Source: Rhizoctonia solani (Eukaryota; Basidiomycota; Agaricomycetes; Cantharellales; Ceratobasidiaceae). From it: a DNA stretch of 64,000 nt. The notes beneath the pieces are model-generated. The model ran no database searches. It saw only the letters and a program-made list of their open reading frames with translations, and had not been told where the DNA came from. Shown here piece after piece: positions 36,864-48,668 of the stretch; positions within the stretch are counted from its first letter, which is position 1, and every line of letters starts with the position of its first letter. The DNA lies in NCBI RefSeq assembly GCF_016906535.1, contig NC_057374.1:1364001-1428000 (forward strand). The letters run 5' to 3'. A program made the position numbers and the translations under genes.

Positions 36864-37370
36864 ATCGAGTTCTTGGAACTAAGAAATTGAGGCCAAAGTA
36901 TTCTCTTAGGCTAAGATTGTTCGACAGCTGGTTCAATTTCGTGAGTCGTGACTGACGCGGTGCCTCCTGGTGTCACGTGCTCCTTTTTGATTCTCTAGCC
37001 AAATCCCTGAAGTATTACAAAACAGTGGAGGGGGATCAGACCAACGAATAAAGGGAATCCAAGATGGCTGGGGGCGTAAAGGTCGGAAGGTATGATGGAA
37101 TGGAGCGGAAATTTAAGAAACTGTCGTATCGGATCGAATGGACATGGTCACAAGCTCAAGGCCATCCAGGCACACTATAATCAGGCAAACTAGACACTCT
37201 GGCACACTAATCCCGAGCTATAAATAGATGTGTAAAGCCCCAAGCTTAATGTGGCTTATTGGATAATTCACAATGAATTGTCCTATAAATTATTGTTGCT
37301 CACTCAACCTAGTTGCAGGCCTGTCAGGTGCCACAACCACTACTTGCAGCATCTCCCATATTTTATCAAC
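36864..37370. other. Intergenic, upstream of the EXPERA gene
   Basis: This is AT-rich sequence with no coding frame of note. It should carry the promoter of the minus-strand EXPERA gene and the flank of the ARF-like pseudogene. Confidence 0.4.
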
Positions 37371-37830
37371 ATGGGCTTAGCTTTTTCTCAACTCTTCAGC
37401 GACACGAAGGAAGCTCATAGAATGACACTTGGTTTCAACGGTGGTGGTGAGACCACGATTCTCCAAAAGCTCAATATCGATGGATTCGAAATCGTGTTGA
37501 CTATTCCTGCCACCCGGCTTTGGTAATGAGGATGTCTAGTATACAAACGCGCCTTCTTCGCTGTATGGAATATCCGAGGACAGATTCAACTTCGTCCTTT
37601 GTGGGTACAAAGCACGCATAGCTTCATTTTCGTAGTCGATTCCAATCATCATGACCTTGACTCACTCTCTGAATTACGATAGGAACTTCGGCGTATGCTC
37701 ATGGAGAGCCTACTTCAAGGTCTTCCTGTACCAATCTCCACTAACAAGATGTGCCCGATGCACTGAGCACACGCGAAATTATTGATAAACTTGGTCTTCA
37801 TAGTGTTAGCCTGAGGTTCCTCGGGTAATT
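37371..37830 (+). pseudogene. Degenerate ARF-family small GTPase copy, apparently intronless
   Basis: The region begins MGLAFSQLFSD (compare the myristoylated MGLAFSKLF start of ARF1-type proteins), followed by a damaged P-loop, GFNGGGETTILQKL, where functional ARFs have GLDAAGKTT. Then come EIVLTIPAT, a frame change and stop near 37,530, VYKRAFFAVWNIRGQIQLRP (compare WDVGGQDKIRP), HSFIFVVDSNHHD, an in-frame stop, ELRRMLMESLLQ, STNKM at the NKxD position and, after another frame change, STREIIDKLGLHS. The segments follow ARF order over about 460 bp without introns, although real genes here are intron-rich. This suggests a retroposed copy, but no poly-A tract or target duplication was confirmed. 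It cannot encode a working GTPase. Confidence 0.8.
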
Positions 37831-38157
37831 TGTGTCACGAGCAAGGGTGGATAGCAGGCGGTTTTGGTTGGTTAGCCGCCAGGATCCGCGACTGGGTAAT
37901 TAGACACTTCGCCTGCTCTTGTTGACTTAACATCCGAATAAGGTGCATCTGAATAGGGTGAATATGCGAGGGAAATACCCCGGCACGTGTGCGTTCAAAT
38001 CAAGCAACGCGTCCCGTTGACGTCAATGCTCTCTTACCAACCATTGGATCATTCACAGTTTACTTTAAGCCATGCAGCGATTTAGCTAGTAATTTTAGTT
38101 TCATTCAAGCTAATCATAGATACATTCCAAATTAGCCCCTTCTTCGAGGCACAAAGT
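37831..38157. other. Intergenic
   Basis: This 327 bp between the ARF pseudogene and the stop of the lectin gene shows nothing recognisable. Confidence 0.4.
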
Positions 38158-39538
38158 TTAAGCACGCTCGAAATACCACTTCTGGTTGTCCTGTTGGTTG
38201 TTCTGCCAGACACAGATCTAACAACTACGTGTTAACAGTAGTATGTAATATAATAGAGTGATATCTCACCTTTGTTCCATTGTCATCGGATCCGTGAACC
38301 AAGTCAAGGACGAAGCCGGGTCGGTCGGTGGGCTGGACACTGGAGTATTGGTTAATGAATAAAATACTGTGCATATACAGAAAAAATACTCACTAGAATC
38401 CTTTGTCTGCAGCACGAATAGTGTACTCTTGTGCCTGTTGAGATGCCTTGACGAGGATACCCTGTGCAAAGCTCTGGCCTGGGAATGACGCGTAGGTGTT
38501 GGCCTGGACGTTTTTGAGAGTCATGTTCTGGCCACGGCCCGAGGGTTGGAGGAGCCACTACGATGACAGGTTAGCACGGTCTTAGGCAAGAGTACGTGAC
38601 GGGACAAACCTTCTGGTTATTTCCACCGTTGTGCTTGTACCCGAATACGTCAGCACCCTCGTCGGCCGCGCCGCGGCTCAAATCGATTACGGTGCCAGTC
38701 TTGACGTTCTTAAGGAAGTAAGTACCGGGAGGAACGGGGCAAGGTGGTTCCTGGGGTTGTTGAGGCTGCTGAGGTTGCTGGGGCTGTTGGGGTTGTTGAT
38801 ACTGAGGTTGCTGTTGCTGCTGTTGCTGCTGTTGCTGCTGTTGAGGTGGCGGATGGTAGGTCTGTTGAGGTTGCTGCTGCTGATGGGATTGCTGCTGTTG
38901 CCCAGCGTTATCGCTAAAGCAAGGTAATTAGATAATCACGTCATATCTGATGAGGCTTATAGGCTTACTTGATCTTTTCGAAGAACCATTTCTGTTGCTT
39001 TGCACCGGTCTTCTCCCACAAGTGAATCTATTGAAATAGTTAGAACAGGTCAGACGATGAATACTGATGGGCGACTTACAGTCGTGCCGTTGTCGGCCTT
39101 TCCCATGTCAAGGTCAACAACAAAGTTAGTGCCGGCAAGAGTAACGCTAGAATAATATATTTTAGTATCAGTACGCATCTCGTTTGGCATTTACTTACAA
39201 GACCGATCCGTCTCCCTCTTGCGGGAGGTACCAGGTGGTTGGAGAGCCAGACGCCTGGAGCTTGCTACTGTTGTAGCCACCATCTACATGTGCGTATTGT
39301 CCGGTCTCGACATTCTTGATGTGGTAGGCCTCGCCAATGCGTTGAACATACCACTGCAGGAACGAAAATATTGTCAATATATGCGCACTAGTGCTGGACA
39401 TGGTTCTCATACATGCTGGTTTTGTTGGTCGGTTCGCTCTTGCCAACCGTGAATCTTGTTACGGTCCTTCCTGCTCTGGTCGAACGTAGTCCAGGACTTG
39501 GCGTTCTTGATGCGGTAGGTTCCAGGAACGATGGTCAT
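38158..39538 (-). CDS. Double ricin-B-type (beta-trefoil) lectin with Gln-rich linker
   Basis: This carbohydrate-binding protein has two beta-trefoil domains. The ATG is at 39536-39538 (MTIVPGTYRIKNAKSWTTFD), and I see no signal peptide, so it is probably cytosolic or exported by a non-classical route. Domain 1 has QHWYVQRIGEAYHIKNVETG, DGGYNSSKLQASGSPTTWYL, VDLDMGKADNGTTIHLW and QQKWFFE. A linker of roughly 60 residues is almost entirely Gln, Pro and His. Domain 2 has PPGTYFLKNVKTGTVIDLSR, NNQKWLLQPSGRGQ, KNVQANTYASF, RPGFVLDLVHGSDDNGTKVC and WQNNQQDNQKWYFERA-stop (38158-38160). The repeated QxW motifs define the fold. No catalytic toxin chain is present, so it is a lectin only. Rhizoctonia-type agglutinins are similar. 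The gene has about six short introns and no breaks. Confidence 0.87.
38750..38900 (-). repeat. CAG/CAA microsatellite encoding the poly-Gln linker
   Basis: The plus strand reads mostly as CTG/TTG triplets here, so on the coding strand they are CAG/CAA. The repeat encodes the Gln/Pro linker between the two trefoil domains. Mixed codons suggest an old, partly stabilised repeat, but length variation between strains is likely. Confidence 0.85.
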
Positions 39539-40756
39539 AATGGGCTCGAGTAGTCAAGAAAGATCTATGCGAGTGGTGATGTGAAAAGGGTCGATCGCAC
39601 ACTGGCGTTTTATATACCCTATGAACCGGCCCCAGTCGTAAGCGTCTTGGACAAAGGGCAAATGCACCGGATGAGGTCATTTCCAGCTTGTAATTACGAC
39701 GAGGGATCGTGCCAGCCACGAGGAAGGGGCTGTCGCGAGGAGCCATATTGCGGTGGGGTCCGTGATCGCACTTGCCGACGCCATCGTGGTGTTCCGTGAG
39801 CTTTTTGGGTACACAGCCAAATGCTCATCTAGGAAATCAGTTTACGCCGCAGCATGCGATCCCCCAATGACGAATCTGAATACAAGGGATAAGATCATGC
39901 GCTATCTTCGCCGTGCACCTCGCGACGCTATTCGGAGGGACGGTCCCGGCACCGGGCTACATACGCGTACCTACTTGACGTTCAGATAGGAACGCGCTGG
40001 GCGAGAACATCAGATTATCGAGCGATTTGGAACTTGGGGGCTAGACCCCTTTATTCTACATCCTTTTGGAACGACCGAAGAATTGTAGCGTACATTGACA
40101 CGGATCGACTCGCACCCTCAAGATCGTCTATGAGCGTGTCTATTTTAAATATGTGCGCGAAAAAGGAAGCGAGGTTGTTCGATCGCTGTACGTTCGAGGT
40201 CACATTAAAGATGAGTATGACCGTGCACAACGTATTTCCCATGTCCCATTTTTCGGGGCGGAAACTACAGCAAGTTGCCTTGCCTTATCATCAACGCTTC
40301 AAATCGTCTCAGATCTACGAGATTACAACGCGACGTATACATGTGTCTCCTCGATTATAAAAACTGGATAGTTCATGAATAAATCGGACATGACCACAAC
40401 CGAGCAGTTTAAATAATTGCTTTTCTATATTAACAACCAGCTAATCTAAATTATATCCTCCACTTAACTGGATATATGTGGTATCGACTCCGAGTGGTGC
40501 CAGTGATACAATAGTGTGACACCGTGATAACGACCACTTCGCCTCCCCCTATCCCTATAACCAACGATTTAAGCGGAGATGGGGTAAGTAATGACGTCGA
40601 GAGAAATGCAAGAAATAGTCAAGACGCTGGACATGACGTGAATAAGGCATGGCATGCTGGGGTTGTGCTCAGATCTCCAAGATCTCATCATTACGAATGT
40701 CGGCCAAGGTACCCACGTGACCTTGGCGCTTGGTTGACCCTCTAATCTTAACTACA
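39539..40756. promoter_or_regulatory. Divergent intergenic region, lectin / NDUFS4
   Basis: The two genes start outward from this 1.2 kb. Open frames on both strands near 39,560-40,370 overlap each other and resemble nothing known. No other feature is supported. Confidence 0.4.
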
Positions 40757-41502
40757 ATGTCTCTTCTTTCGCAGGTCGCCCGCCGGGCCATCCCTAGAAC
40801 GGTTGCTCCTCTATCTGCAAGATTCAACACCACAAAGGCGACACCTGGATCCGGATTGACTACGACTCGTCAAGATAGCGAGAAATCGGGTCTAGTAGAA
40901 CCAGCTGAGGCTCCCAGGCATGTCGTGACGGCCGATGCTGTTAGTGGTGCACCCAGTATGTAGTTTTGTGTATAGCGATGCGCAAATAGATTTGAATTGG
41001 AATGTAGCCGAACTGCGTCACCGAGCTGTTCGAATCTACAAACCGACTCGGAATACTATGCAGGTTCGTCACACTGTGCTATCCCAGTAGAGGTACTCAT
41101 GGCCGATATTTGTATAGAGTGGAGGCGCTAAATCTGAGCAATGGCGCATCGACTGGGACATCCTACAAGGATCAGGTAGATGGGAGAATCCCCTGATGGG
41201 CTGGGCTAGCTCGTGAGTATCTCCGTTCGATCACCACTAATATACTCGAATAATGTCATATCGTAGCGCGGATTACATGCAAGGGACTCGCATGAACTTC
41301 AAGAGCAAGGAGGACGCTATTCACTTTGCTGAGAAACAAGGTGGCTATATTATCATCTCCGGTAGAAACTCGAGTAATTATACGCTTCTCAGGCTGGGAC
41401 TACTATGTGCAGCCGGACATTGTGAAGCGTATTCCGCCCAAGAACTATGCTGGGAATTACACCCACGTTCCTCACAAACTTCGCATTCACCATACCAAGT
41501 AG
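40757..41502 (+). CDS. NDUFS4: NADH:ubiquinone oxidoreductase 18-21 kDa subunit (NDUFS4)
   Basis: This is an accessory subunit of mitochondrial complex I (N module, matrix side). The ATG at 40757 opens a typical presequence, MSLLSQVARRAIPRTVAPLS, followed by SARFNTTKAT. After two short introns come the family core RHRAVRIYKPTRNTMQSGGA, KSEQWRIDWDILQGSGRWEN, PLMGWASSADYMQGTRMNF, KSKEDAIHFAEKQGWDYYVQ and PPKNYAGNYTHVPHKLRIHH, and TK-stop (41500-41502). The intron inside KQG-WDYY ends in CTCAG and the joins are clean, so the gene is complete. Length is close to that of fungal orthologues. It is the second complex I gene in the window, besides NDUFAF6, and lies tail to tail with Rictor. Confidence 0.94.
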
Positions 41503-41706
41503 ATTTTCATCAATTGATAGCCCTGCTTTTCATTCTACATTAAGTTTGAATAACAGCGCAGCTGATTGGTTTGCCAAACAACCTCGTTGAAAAAGCTGCA
41601 AAAAGGAACGGAAATACGAGGATTAAATATGAATACAGGGTGTTTGAATCGAAAGCAGATTGCACAAAAGCACCGGATAACTACGACACCGTTCGGTATG
41701 TATAAT

Positions 41707-44700
41707 TCATGCATCAAATCCAACGATTTTCTCCCTTGGTCTCGCTACAATTCCTCGCGTAAACTTCTTCTCTTCATCCTCCAAAGTGAGCAGCGCGAGC
41801 CTTTCCCTCTCTTTCTCCTTTCGCTCTTTCTCCTTTCTTTCTCTTTCCCGCTCCTCCTTTTCTCGAGATATGCGCAGTTCTTCCACGGCAGCATGCAATT
41901 GCCCTAACGCCGCATTACGGGCCCTCTCCATTGCCTCATAATCATATGTCTGAGGGTCAGCCGACGTTTCAGGAGGTGCACCAGAAGCCATTCCATCGAT
42001 GCCCTGTACGTTTATGCCAAGTCCTGCAGCACCGATACGAGTGTTCCTTCGAGACCTGAAACCTGGACGTTGAGCTGGTGCAGTTGGAGGAGGACCCGGT
42101 GACCGCGCCTGGCGAACGTCGGGTGTACTAGTGGCTGATCTGGGTCGCGGCGCAACGATTTGTGGCGTTGATGGTTTTTCTTCGGGTTGTGGCTCAGGCT
42201 CTGCTAGTTTCTGTCTAAACTCGCGTAATAACGTTATGACAGTGGGGTCCAGCTTGATGTCGAATAGGTCCAGAACGTAACGGCGGACGGGCAAACGGAA
42301 GCGTTGTGTGCCAAGAATGTGAAGTGCTCGGTAGAAAAGGGGGATAGATTGGAAGGCACGGCGTCCATGCGGCCGGTGTTTATAACTAATGGGCTATTAA
42401 CAGTCGCGCAAACTCACAAGAGCGAAAAACAAACCGTGAAAGTATTCGTGAGGCTTGGTTCTGGATAACAGTGTTGGATAGATTATTAATAGCCTTCAAT
42501 ATCTCTCGTTCCATAGGATCAGAAGGTGCCTTCAAGGCCCTGCGCGACTCATCGCTAAATGGCTCCCAAGGATTAATCTAAACGAGTGTCAGCCAATGGG
42601 TCTAGTCAAGGGATGAGCAAGACGTACATATAAGAACTTCTCAATATCCATAGGTAGGCAGAGGCCAGTTGTAAATCCGAGTGGTGTCACAGTTGCTTCC
42701 CATTCATACTCATCAAGCACTTCGGCACCTTGTGGGGTACTCGATATCAATCCGAGGACGAAGAAACATGTGCTACAAAAGGAGCACAGTTAGACTGACC
42801 AACTTTTCAATCAAAAAGCATCAAAGTCACTTACCCTCGTACAGACAAGACCTCTGATTTGCTTGAAATCTCAACAATATCACGAATAATATCTTCTTCC
42901 TCAAGGAAAGGTAACCCCCCTGTAGTAGCTCCGATATTACCCTTCAAAGCAACGGTGTTAACAGAATGGTGATCTTGTATTGAAATGTATGCTCACCACC
43001 GCCCATAGTACACTCTTAAGTTTATTGATGATCTCAAAATCTTCGCTCTCAAGTCCGTGTTGCCGAATAAAGTGTGCAAACTCTGGGAAATGTCCCTTTT
43101 CCTCTAAAACCTTACATCCCAGAGGAGTCTTTGCCATTTCACCATAGAAATGAGGAGGACAGTGCCCTCGAATACCCTGATGGTAATGAAATTGGCATTG
43201 AAATCCAGGTATCGGGACATTACTCACGGGAGGTCCTCTTCGCTACCTTCCATAGGAGTTAACGCCCGAGCAAGGTACACCTCTACCTGAACCAGATATT
43301 GGTAATTTTGCTCCTACATAATCCTGTTAGATTAGCCACGGCAAGGGCGAGGCATGACCCACATGGAACCATCCATCCATCTCTCTGTCTATGTAATCCG
43401 CATTATAGAGGTACTGGAATCCAATCTGGGTAGACATGAACCTATACCATAATTTGAATTATGCCAAAGCCATTATGCAACGAATAAGGATATTACTTTA
43501 GTAGCAGTGGGTGGCCAACTTCACCCAGATGATCAAGAATAGGCTGCATTTGCACTACCATCTCGAGGATTCCCATGTCTTCACAAGCCTCTTGCAAGTA
43601 AAGTATAGCTTTCTCGCATACCTCAGATACTGGATCGTATAATTGAGTGAGTAACAGGCGTAGCATCCACTCATTAGCTTTCGGGTTGAGCTGTATGAGC
43701 TTGCCAAGGTAATCCGTAGCATCAAGGCGGATATGCTAGAGATACACGCACAGCAGCGGGTGAGGCGTTCAGGGACGGTCATGAATGTAACGTGTTAAAA
43801 TTTACCTTGTGCCGTGACGTGAGTGCCTTAGAGAGTATCAGCCGGGGGTGCCCATCGCTACACAATCCATAATTAGTATAGGGCCCTCGGAGAATCGCTC
43901 GAATTATATGCGCCACAGCTTACACAGTACAATCGAAGTTTTCGATGATATGCCTTGTTAGATCTTCGCGACTCCGCAGGTCGCTCAGGTGGTATAAACA
44001 ATTGAAAACCTTGAGTTTCTCAAGAATCCTGGATAATGACCCTTGTCAGTATCACAACCTGGATGAAGTAGAACATGCCTTACTCGATACCATCTGGGTA
44101 ACGACTCAATGTTCCTAAAATTTCAAAATATCCAAATGATATTGTTTTATCCATGTGCGTTTTAGAAAAAATCAGCTCGTTGCTTGGAGTTGATGTGGGC
44201 GGCGCCCCACTTAGCTTGAGCCATTAATGTCAGCGAGGGCGGACATGCAGGTTAATTCTTTACGCTTACAGGGTCTATCTGTTCCAAGCATTCTACAATC
44301 TGTTTGAGCAAAGTGTCCTCCGTCATCAGATACCGTTGGCCATCGGGAGTTGAAATGAGCGTCGTCATTAGCGTACAGCCTAACTTGATGTATCGCGCAT
44401 TAGACTACGGGGGCAGAACGTCAGTCAAATTGTCATCTCGGAAGCTGCAGGCTGCCAAAGAACCAATACCACAAAATAGTCGCACCTTAGTATTCTTCAT
44501 TTCAGAAAACGCTTTACTGTTCGGATAAAAAAATGACATAAGCTTGCGCCCGAATCGCGATACTTTCATCGCTTCTTCGAAACGCTTTGGATTTAGTAGG
44601 GGCCCTTCGATGAGCTCTGTGAGGCTGTCCAAATTCCACTTGATGGCTTCTTTGTGCAGCATGACCTGGTACTATGGTTAGCTACTGGAAAGGGGTCTCA

Positions 44701-47700
44701 AACCAGGCTGAGGGAGTACAATCGACCGGCACACAATTGCAGCCGCTTGCAGCCCAGATAGGGACATCAATATGCCCACGGAAACCTGCCACATCTATGC
44801 GCAAATGCGGAGAACGGTCATACATACCTGAGTATCTATCAACATAGCTTGAAACCCCCTATCATCAATTTCCATCCCACGCTTAATCTTGCTCCGTTCA
44901 ACTTGTCGTTGGCCACGGCGCATAGTATCCTCTACGGAGTTGGCACTGGAAATTCAAGTTAGCTTGTACACTATTTTGGCTGGATCCCGTTTATATGCGC
45001 CACTCCATCTCAACGATGTAATTAATACAAAGCTTCAGGACACTATGCTGGGCCATAGGGCTTCAAAATTGGCCTGATAGAGGAACGTACCGTTTTCTGG
45101 AAGCTATTTCTGGAACTTTGTTTAACCTCGCTCGGTTTCGGTTCAAGCTCTCAATTGAAGATAACGTGCAACTCGCAAATTGCTTCCCTTCCCCGTGTTC
45201 ATGGTCGGCTGCCAAACTGAACAAACGTGGTAGAGCCTGAAGGATATGATATTAGTTAATATAGATACTGCGCATTCGCGAAACTCGTTCCACCTGTATG
45301 CGTGCAGCAATAGTCGACGGGAGTACCCGATTCGCAAGTTGCATGATCTCTCCAAGTAACAGTGTTGCCTTACGAGGAAGTTCGGTGGAGGTACCTCTCT
45401 CTTCCAGTATGTCCACCAAAGCCTACGAACATTCTTGTGAGATGACATCGGTATTAAATAAACGAGCTCACTTCAATCAGCCCGGATTCTACGAAAACTA
45501 CCAACAGCAGCGAGATAAACTGGTGTGTGAGATTCAACTTCTCCGATTTAGGAGCCAATTGTTCAATGACAGGCTGCTGGTTTTTAGCTGCTTTTGGCGG
45601 TCCAAACACTAACGGGCAACTTAGTTTAAAACCAATAAAACTGTATCCACACTTACTGGTCAATCGTCTGCCATCCATAAATGCCTGTCCCCAGTCCGGA
45701 ACTTCGATATTAAGGATATCAAAGAACATATCAAGGATCACTTCCTGCGGCACGGGATATTCAGCCCTCCTAGAAGCTCATAATTTTTAGGTACTCTGCT
45801 ACGCACACGAGTCTCCATAGATGGTATACGCAACGTGTCCACTAAAGCTACTATTGACTGCATATTATTGGAACACAGGTATATGAGGCCTATGAATTCG
45901 TCAGAACGACAGTCCTTGGAAAAGAGCCGGTACGTACCACTCCAAGTTCTCAGGATGGTGCATACAACCTTTGTGCACGTGCGCAATCGCTCCTTATGGC
46001 CTGGCGTTTCACATACGCATCTGTGATGCCAGATAATGCGATCTATGGGTCGGACTTCATGAGCACAGCGCCGCAATTGATTGTTGTTATGTACCAACCT
46101 CAAGATCAACCCCAGGAGTAAGGTAACATCGGGTCCGTGGTGCATCAATGATATGAAGAAAGACCTGAGCAATAACAGGTGCCAACTCTGTGGGACCATC
46201 TGTTAACGCTGTCAATACACTACGAAGCCCGCCTGATTTGGACACGAGTTCAATGTCAATTAAGACTAAATCATTTATGAAAGTTAGTGTACGACTGATA
46301 GAAAAAACAGTGAACCGGTGTAGCACATACCGATTTCTGCAAGAGTCAACAGGCACAGGAATCGCAAAGGGTCTTCTGGATGATCGGCAACCGCGATCAA
46401 AGCTCGGATCACTGCCTCTGAGACTGGTACACATCCGGTGCCTACTGATTTTCCTTTGCTAGTCGCATCCGCCTTAGCAGGGTGTCGCGATCCAACCTCT
46501 ACGATTTTGCGAATAAGTTTTAGGGCTGATTCCTTCTCAATACCGTGCTTGCTATCCCGCGAGAACGTTCTTTACAGGTTCACCAGCAGTAAATGGTATC
46601 GTTATTTTAATTACTACCGAGACAATCCACGCATGAGCAGAAAGCTTACCTTACAAGGTAATAATCGACGTCCTGTTCCCGGAGTTTTGCTACCGAGTCA
46701 CTGTCCACCATCGCATATCTAAGGAGCCGGTACGCCGCAGTCCTGGACTCCTTGGTAGCGTAATCCGCAGGGCCGAAGAGACGCTAATGTGATATGAGCA
46801 CAAACCCAACTCATAAGAACAACGGCGCACCTTTTGACTAGCTCAGCTATGTCTATAGCATACCGAACGCGAATGTTTTTCTGTAGCGTTTCTACTAATC
46901 CATGCATAGCTTTGATACGAGCGTGGTCGATCTCGGCGTCCGAGACCTTTACGCCTCCATTTAGGTCGTCGCCGGCCGAGAGCGAAGAGGGAGACGTAGA
47001 GCCTCCGATAGATGTTGTCCAAGAGGATGAGGGGTTTGCTGAAGAGTTATAAGAGAAAAGACCACTAGAATACTGGAAGCTGGACTGAGCCTGAGAGTGT
47101 TGCCTCGACAGGGTTGATAGTAACTGAAGCTGGGACATCGCATGTGAATGGGCGGTGCGATAATCCTCGCGATCCGTGTTTTCTTCGCGTATTCGTCCAT
47201 TTGCTCCGGATGGGTTAGTCCAGAATGGCATGCGAGATACTACGGCCGAGGGGCCAGCGGAATTATTGGAAAACGCGCCTCCACGACGATTGCTGCCTGT
47301 GAAATAACGATATGTGTGGGCCGGAAGATAAATCAAAGCACGACGCACCAGATTGCTCCCGTAGTTGTTCTATTTTCCTGGTCAATAACGCTATTCGAGA
47401 CTTTGCATCGTCAAGGGCACCCTCTACCTGGTCCCGTAGGACAGGATCGCGTCGCTCCTGCCCAAGCCTGGACTCACGGTCAAAAACCTAAGCAGAGTTA
47501 TACCATTTATAAACTCCTAAAACAGAATTAAGATACTTCAAGCATGTTCTCCGCCCCATCTACTATTCGGCTTTGCTTCTCCAAATCCTGCTTCAACAGT
47601 TCAATCTGGCCACGGCGATAGGTAAGGCATTCGATATGGCACTTTCAAGGCAACTCACTTGTGCCTGGACATCCTTTCCCTCCAAACCAAGATCCTCAAT

Positions 47701-47837
47701 ATTATCGAACGAATTCCGTGGTTGGTGGCCATTAGTATCTGGGTTTCGCCCTAAAGGAGCGATTCCAGCCCTACAAGGGCAGCGGCAATGCCACCCGCGG
47801 CTGAAGGTATAATTGGCTCAGCGATCGTGGCCGGCAT
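41707..47837 (-). CDS. Rictor/Ste16/Avo3, TORC2 subunit
   Basis: This is the large scaffold of TOR complex 2, acting at the plasma membrane in actin and sphingolipid control. In gene order there is an N-terminal REM-1/HR1-like coiled coil (IELLKQDLEKQSRIVDGAEN, MLEVFDRESRLGQ and KSRIALLTRKIEQLREQ). A Ser-rich linker follows, then RLFGPADYATKESRTAAYRL and LRYAMVDSDSVAKL. The Rictor N-terminal helical repeats follow: KLIRKIVEVGSRH, VIRALIAVADHPEDPLRFLC, VLIDIELVSKSGGLRSVLTA, RLRTCTKVVCTILRTW, MQSIVALVDTLRIPSMETR and ILDMFFDILNIEVPDWGQAF. A C-terminal Rictor V-type segment is seen near 43,900-44,050, then FHIRLDATDYLGKLI-like text. The protein ends in a coiled, Lys/Glu-rich tail, PREKIVGFDA-stop (41707-41709). 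About thirty exons are involved. The start is uncertain: the ATG at 47835-47837 does not join the next clear segment (NPDTNGHQPRNSFDNIEDLG) in frame without an indel. Confidence 0.85.
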
Positions 47838-48668
47838 AATGAAACTCTGGCCGCGCGCCGTGAATGGCGGTGGTCTGTTCTGGTTAGTAACCCGTAGGTT
47901 ACAGCGTTACCGTAATCGTGATGAGCACACACTGTGGCTGTGTGTCTAACACCCGCCGAATTTGGCTGACACGGTTTTCATTGTCTCACCATGATCAGCA
48001 CTGGGGGCCATACCCTAGCGCTTCAAACATGCATGCATCAGCCACTGGTTACCCAGTCAATACCTCCGGAAAATTTTAACTCCCGTACTTTATTCTCAAA
48101 TCTATAAATACGTCATTGGGCATTTGAAAATTATAATTGACCATGAGCCGAAGACTGGCTGCACTAAAGACTCCGTCGGGCCCTGGATTCCCCGCCCCTG
48201 TGGCCACGGCCACGCCATAAAACGAATATTACCAAAGGACCACTAAATTTTATCAGACAATGAACACCACTCTGGTTGTGCTCATGTCGAATTCGCGCTA
48301 GGGGTTTCTCTCTGCCTACTTCCCGAGGTCATCCAACTTGACATTCAAGCCGATTTATCCAGCGCTATCTGTTTTCTCCCCTGGAGAATCAAAAAGGTTA
48401 ACCCTTGGTCCAATTGGTCGGGCGCTGCTGTATCCGCTACCAGCTCCACACGGGTTCGAACCTCACACACGGCTTATTGTGTGCCGCGGTTAGATACAAT
48501 GAAGGTGTCGTGTAACCATTCAAAGCCACATCCGCCCTCATTCCAATCGAGGAGGGACTTTCTTCCGTTTCGGCCGTGTCTCACTTATTCCGACTGGTCA
48601 ACTACTGCTCTGGGCTAGATATTTAAGTTTGGCTTGCAGTCATGTCTCCCCAGTATAACCCGTAAACT
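47838..48668. promoter_or_regulatory. Divergent intergenic region, Rictor / P450
   Basis: The 830 bp hold both promoters. Around 48,399-48,475 there is a plus-strand stretch with pol III-like A-box (TGGTCCAATTGG) and B-box (GGTTCGAACC) sequences at tRNA-like spacing. The arms do not fold into a credible tRNA, so it is noted only as a possible tRNA relic or SINE fragment. Confidence 0.4.

Noticed and set aside
38631..38927. 98-codon plus-strand frame with a poly-Leu stretch that looks like a membrane protein
   Set aside because: It is the antisense reading of the CAG/CAA linker of the lectin gene.
38158..39538. Ricin-like toxin
   Set aside because: Only the carbohydrate-binding B-type trefoil fold is present; there is no ribosome-inactivating catalytic domain.
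41566..41907. 113-codon plus-strand frame downstream of NDUFS4
   Set aside because: It overlaps the 3' end of Rictor on the other strand; its Leu/Phe/Ser-rich end is the complement of the Glu/Lys/Arg-rich Rictor tail.
48399..48475. tRNA-like sequence with A-box and B-box motifs
   Set aside because: Box spacing is tRNA-like and the D-stem can pair, but the acceptor, anticodon and T stems do not form, so I do not call a tRNA gene.
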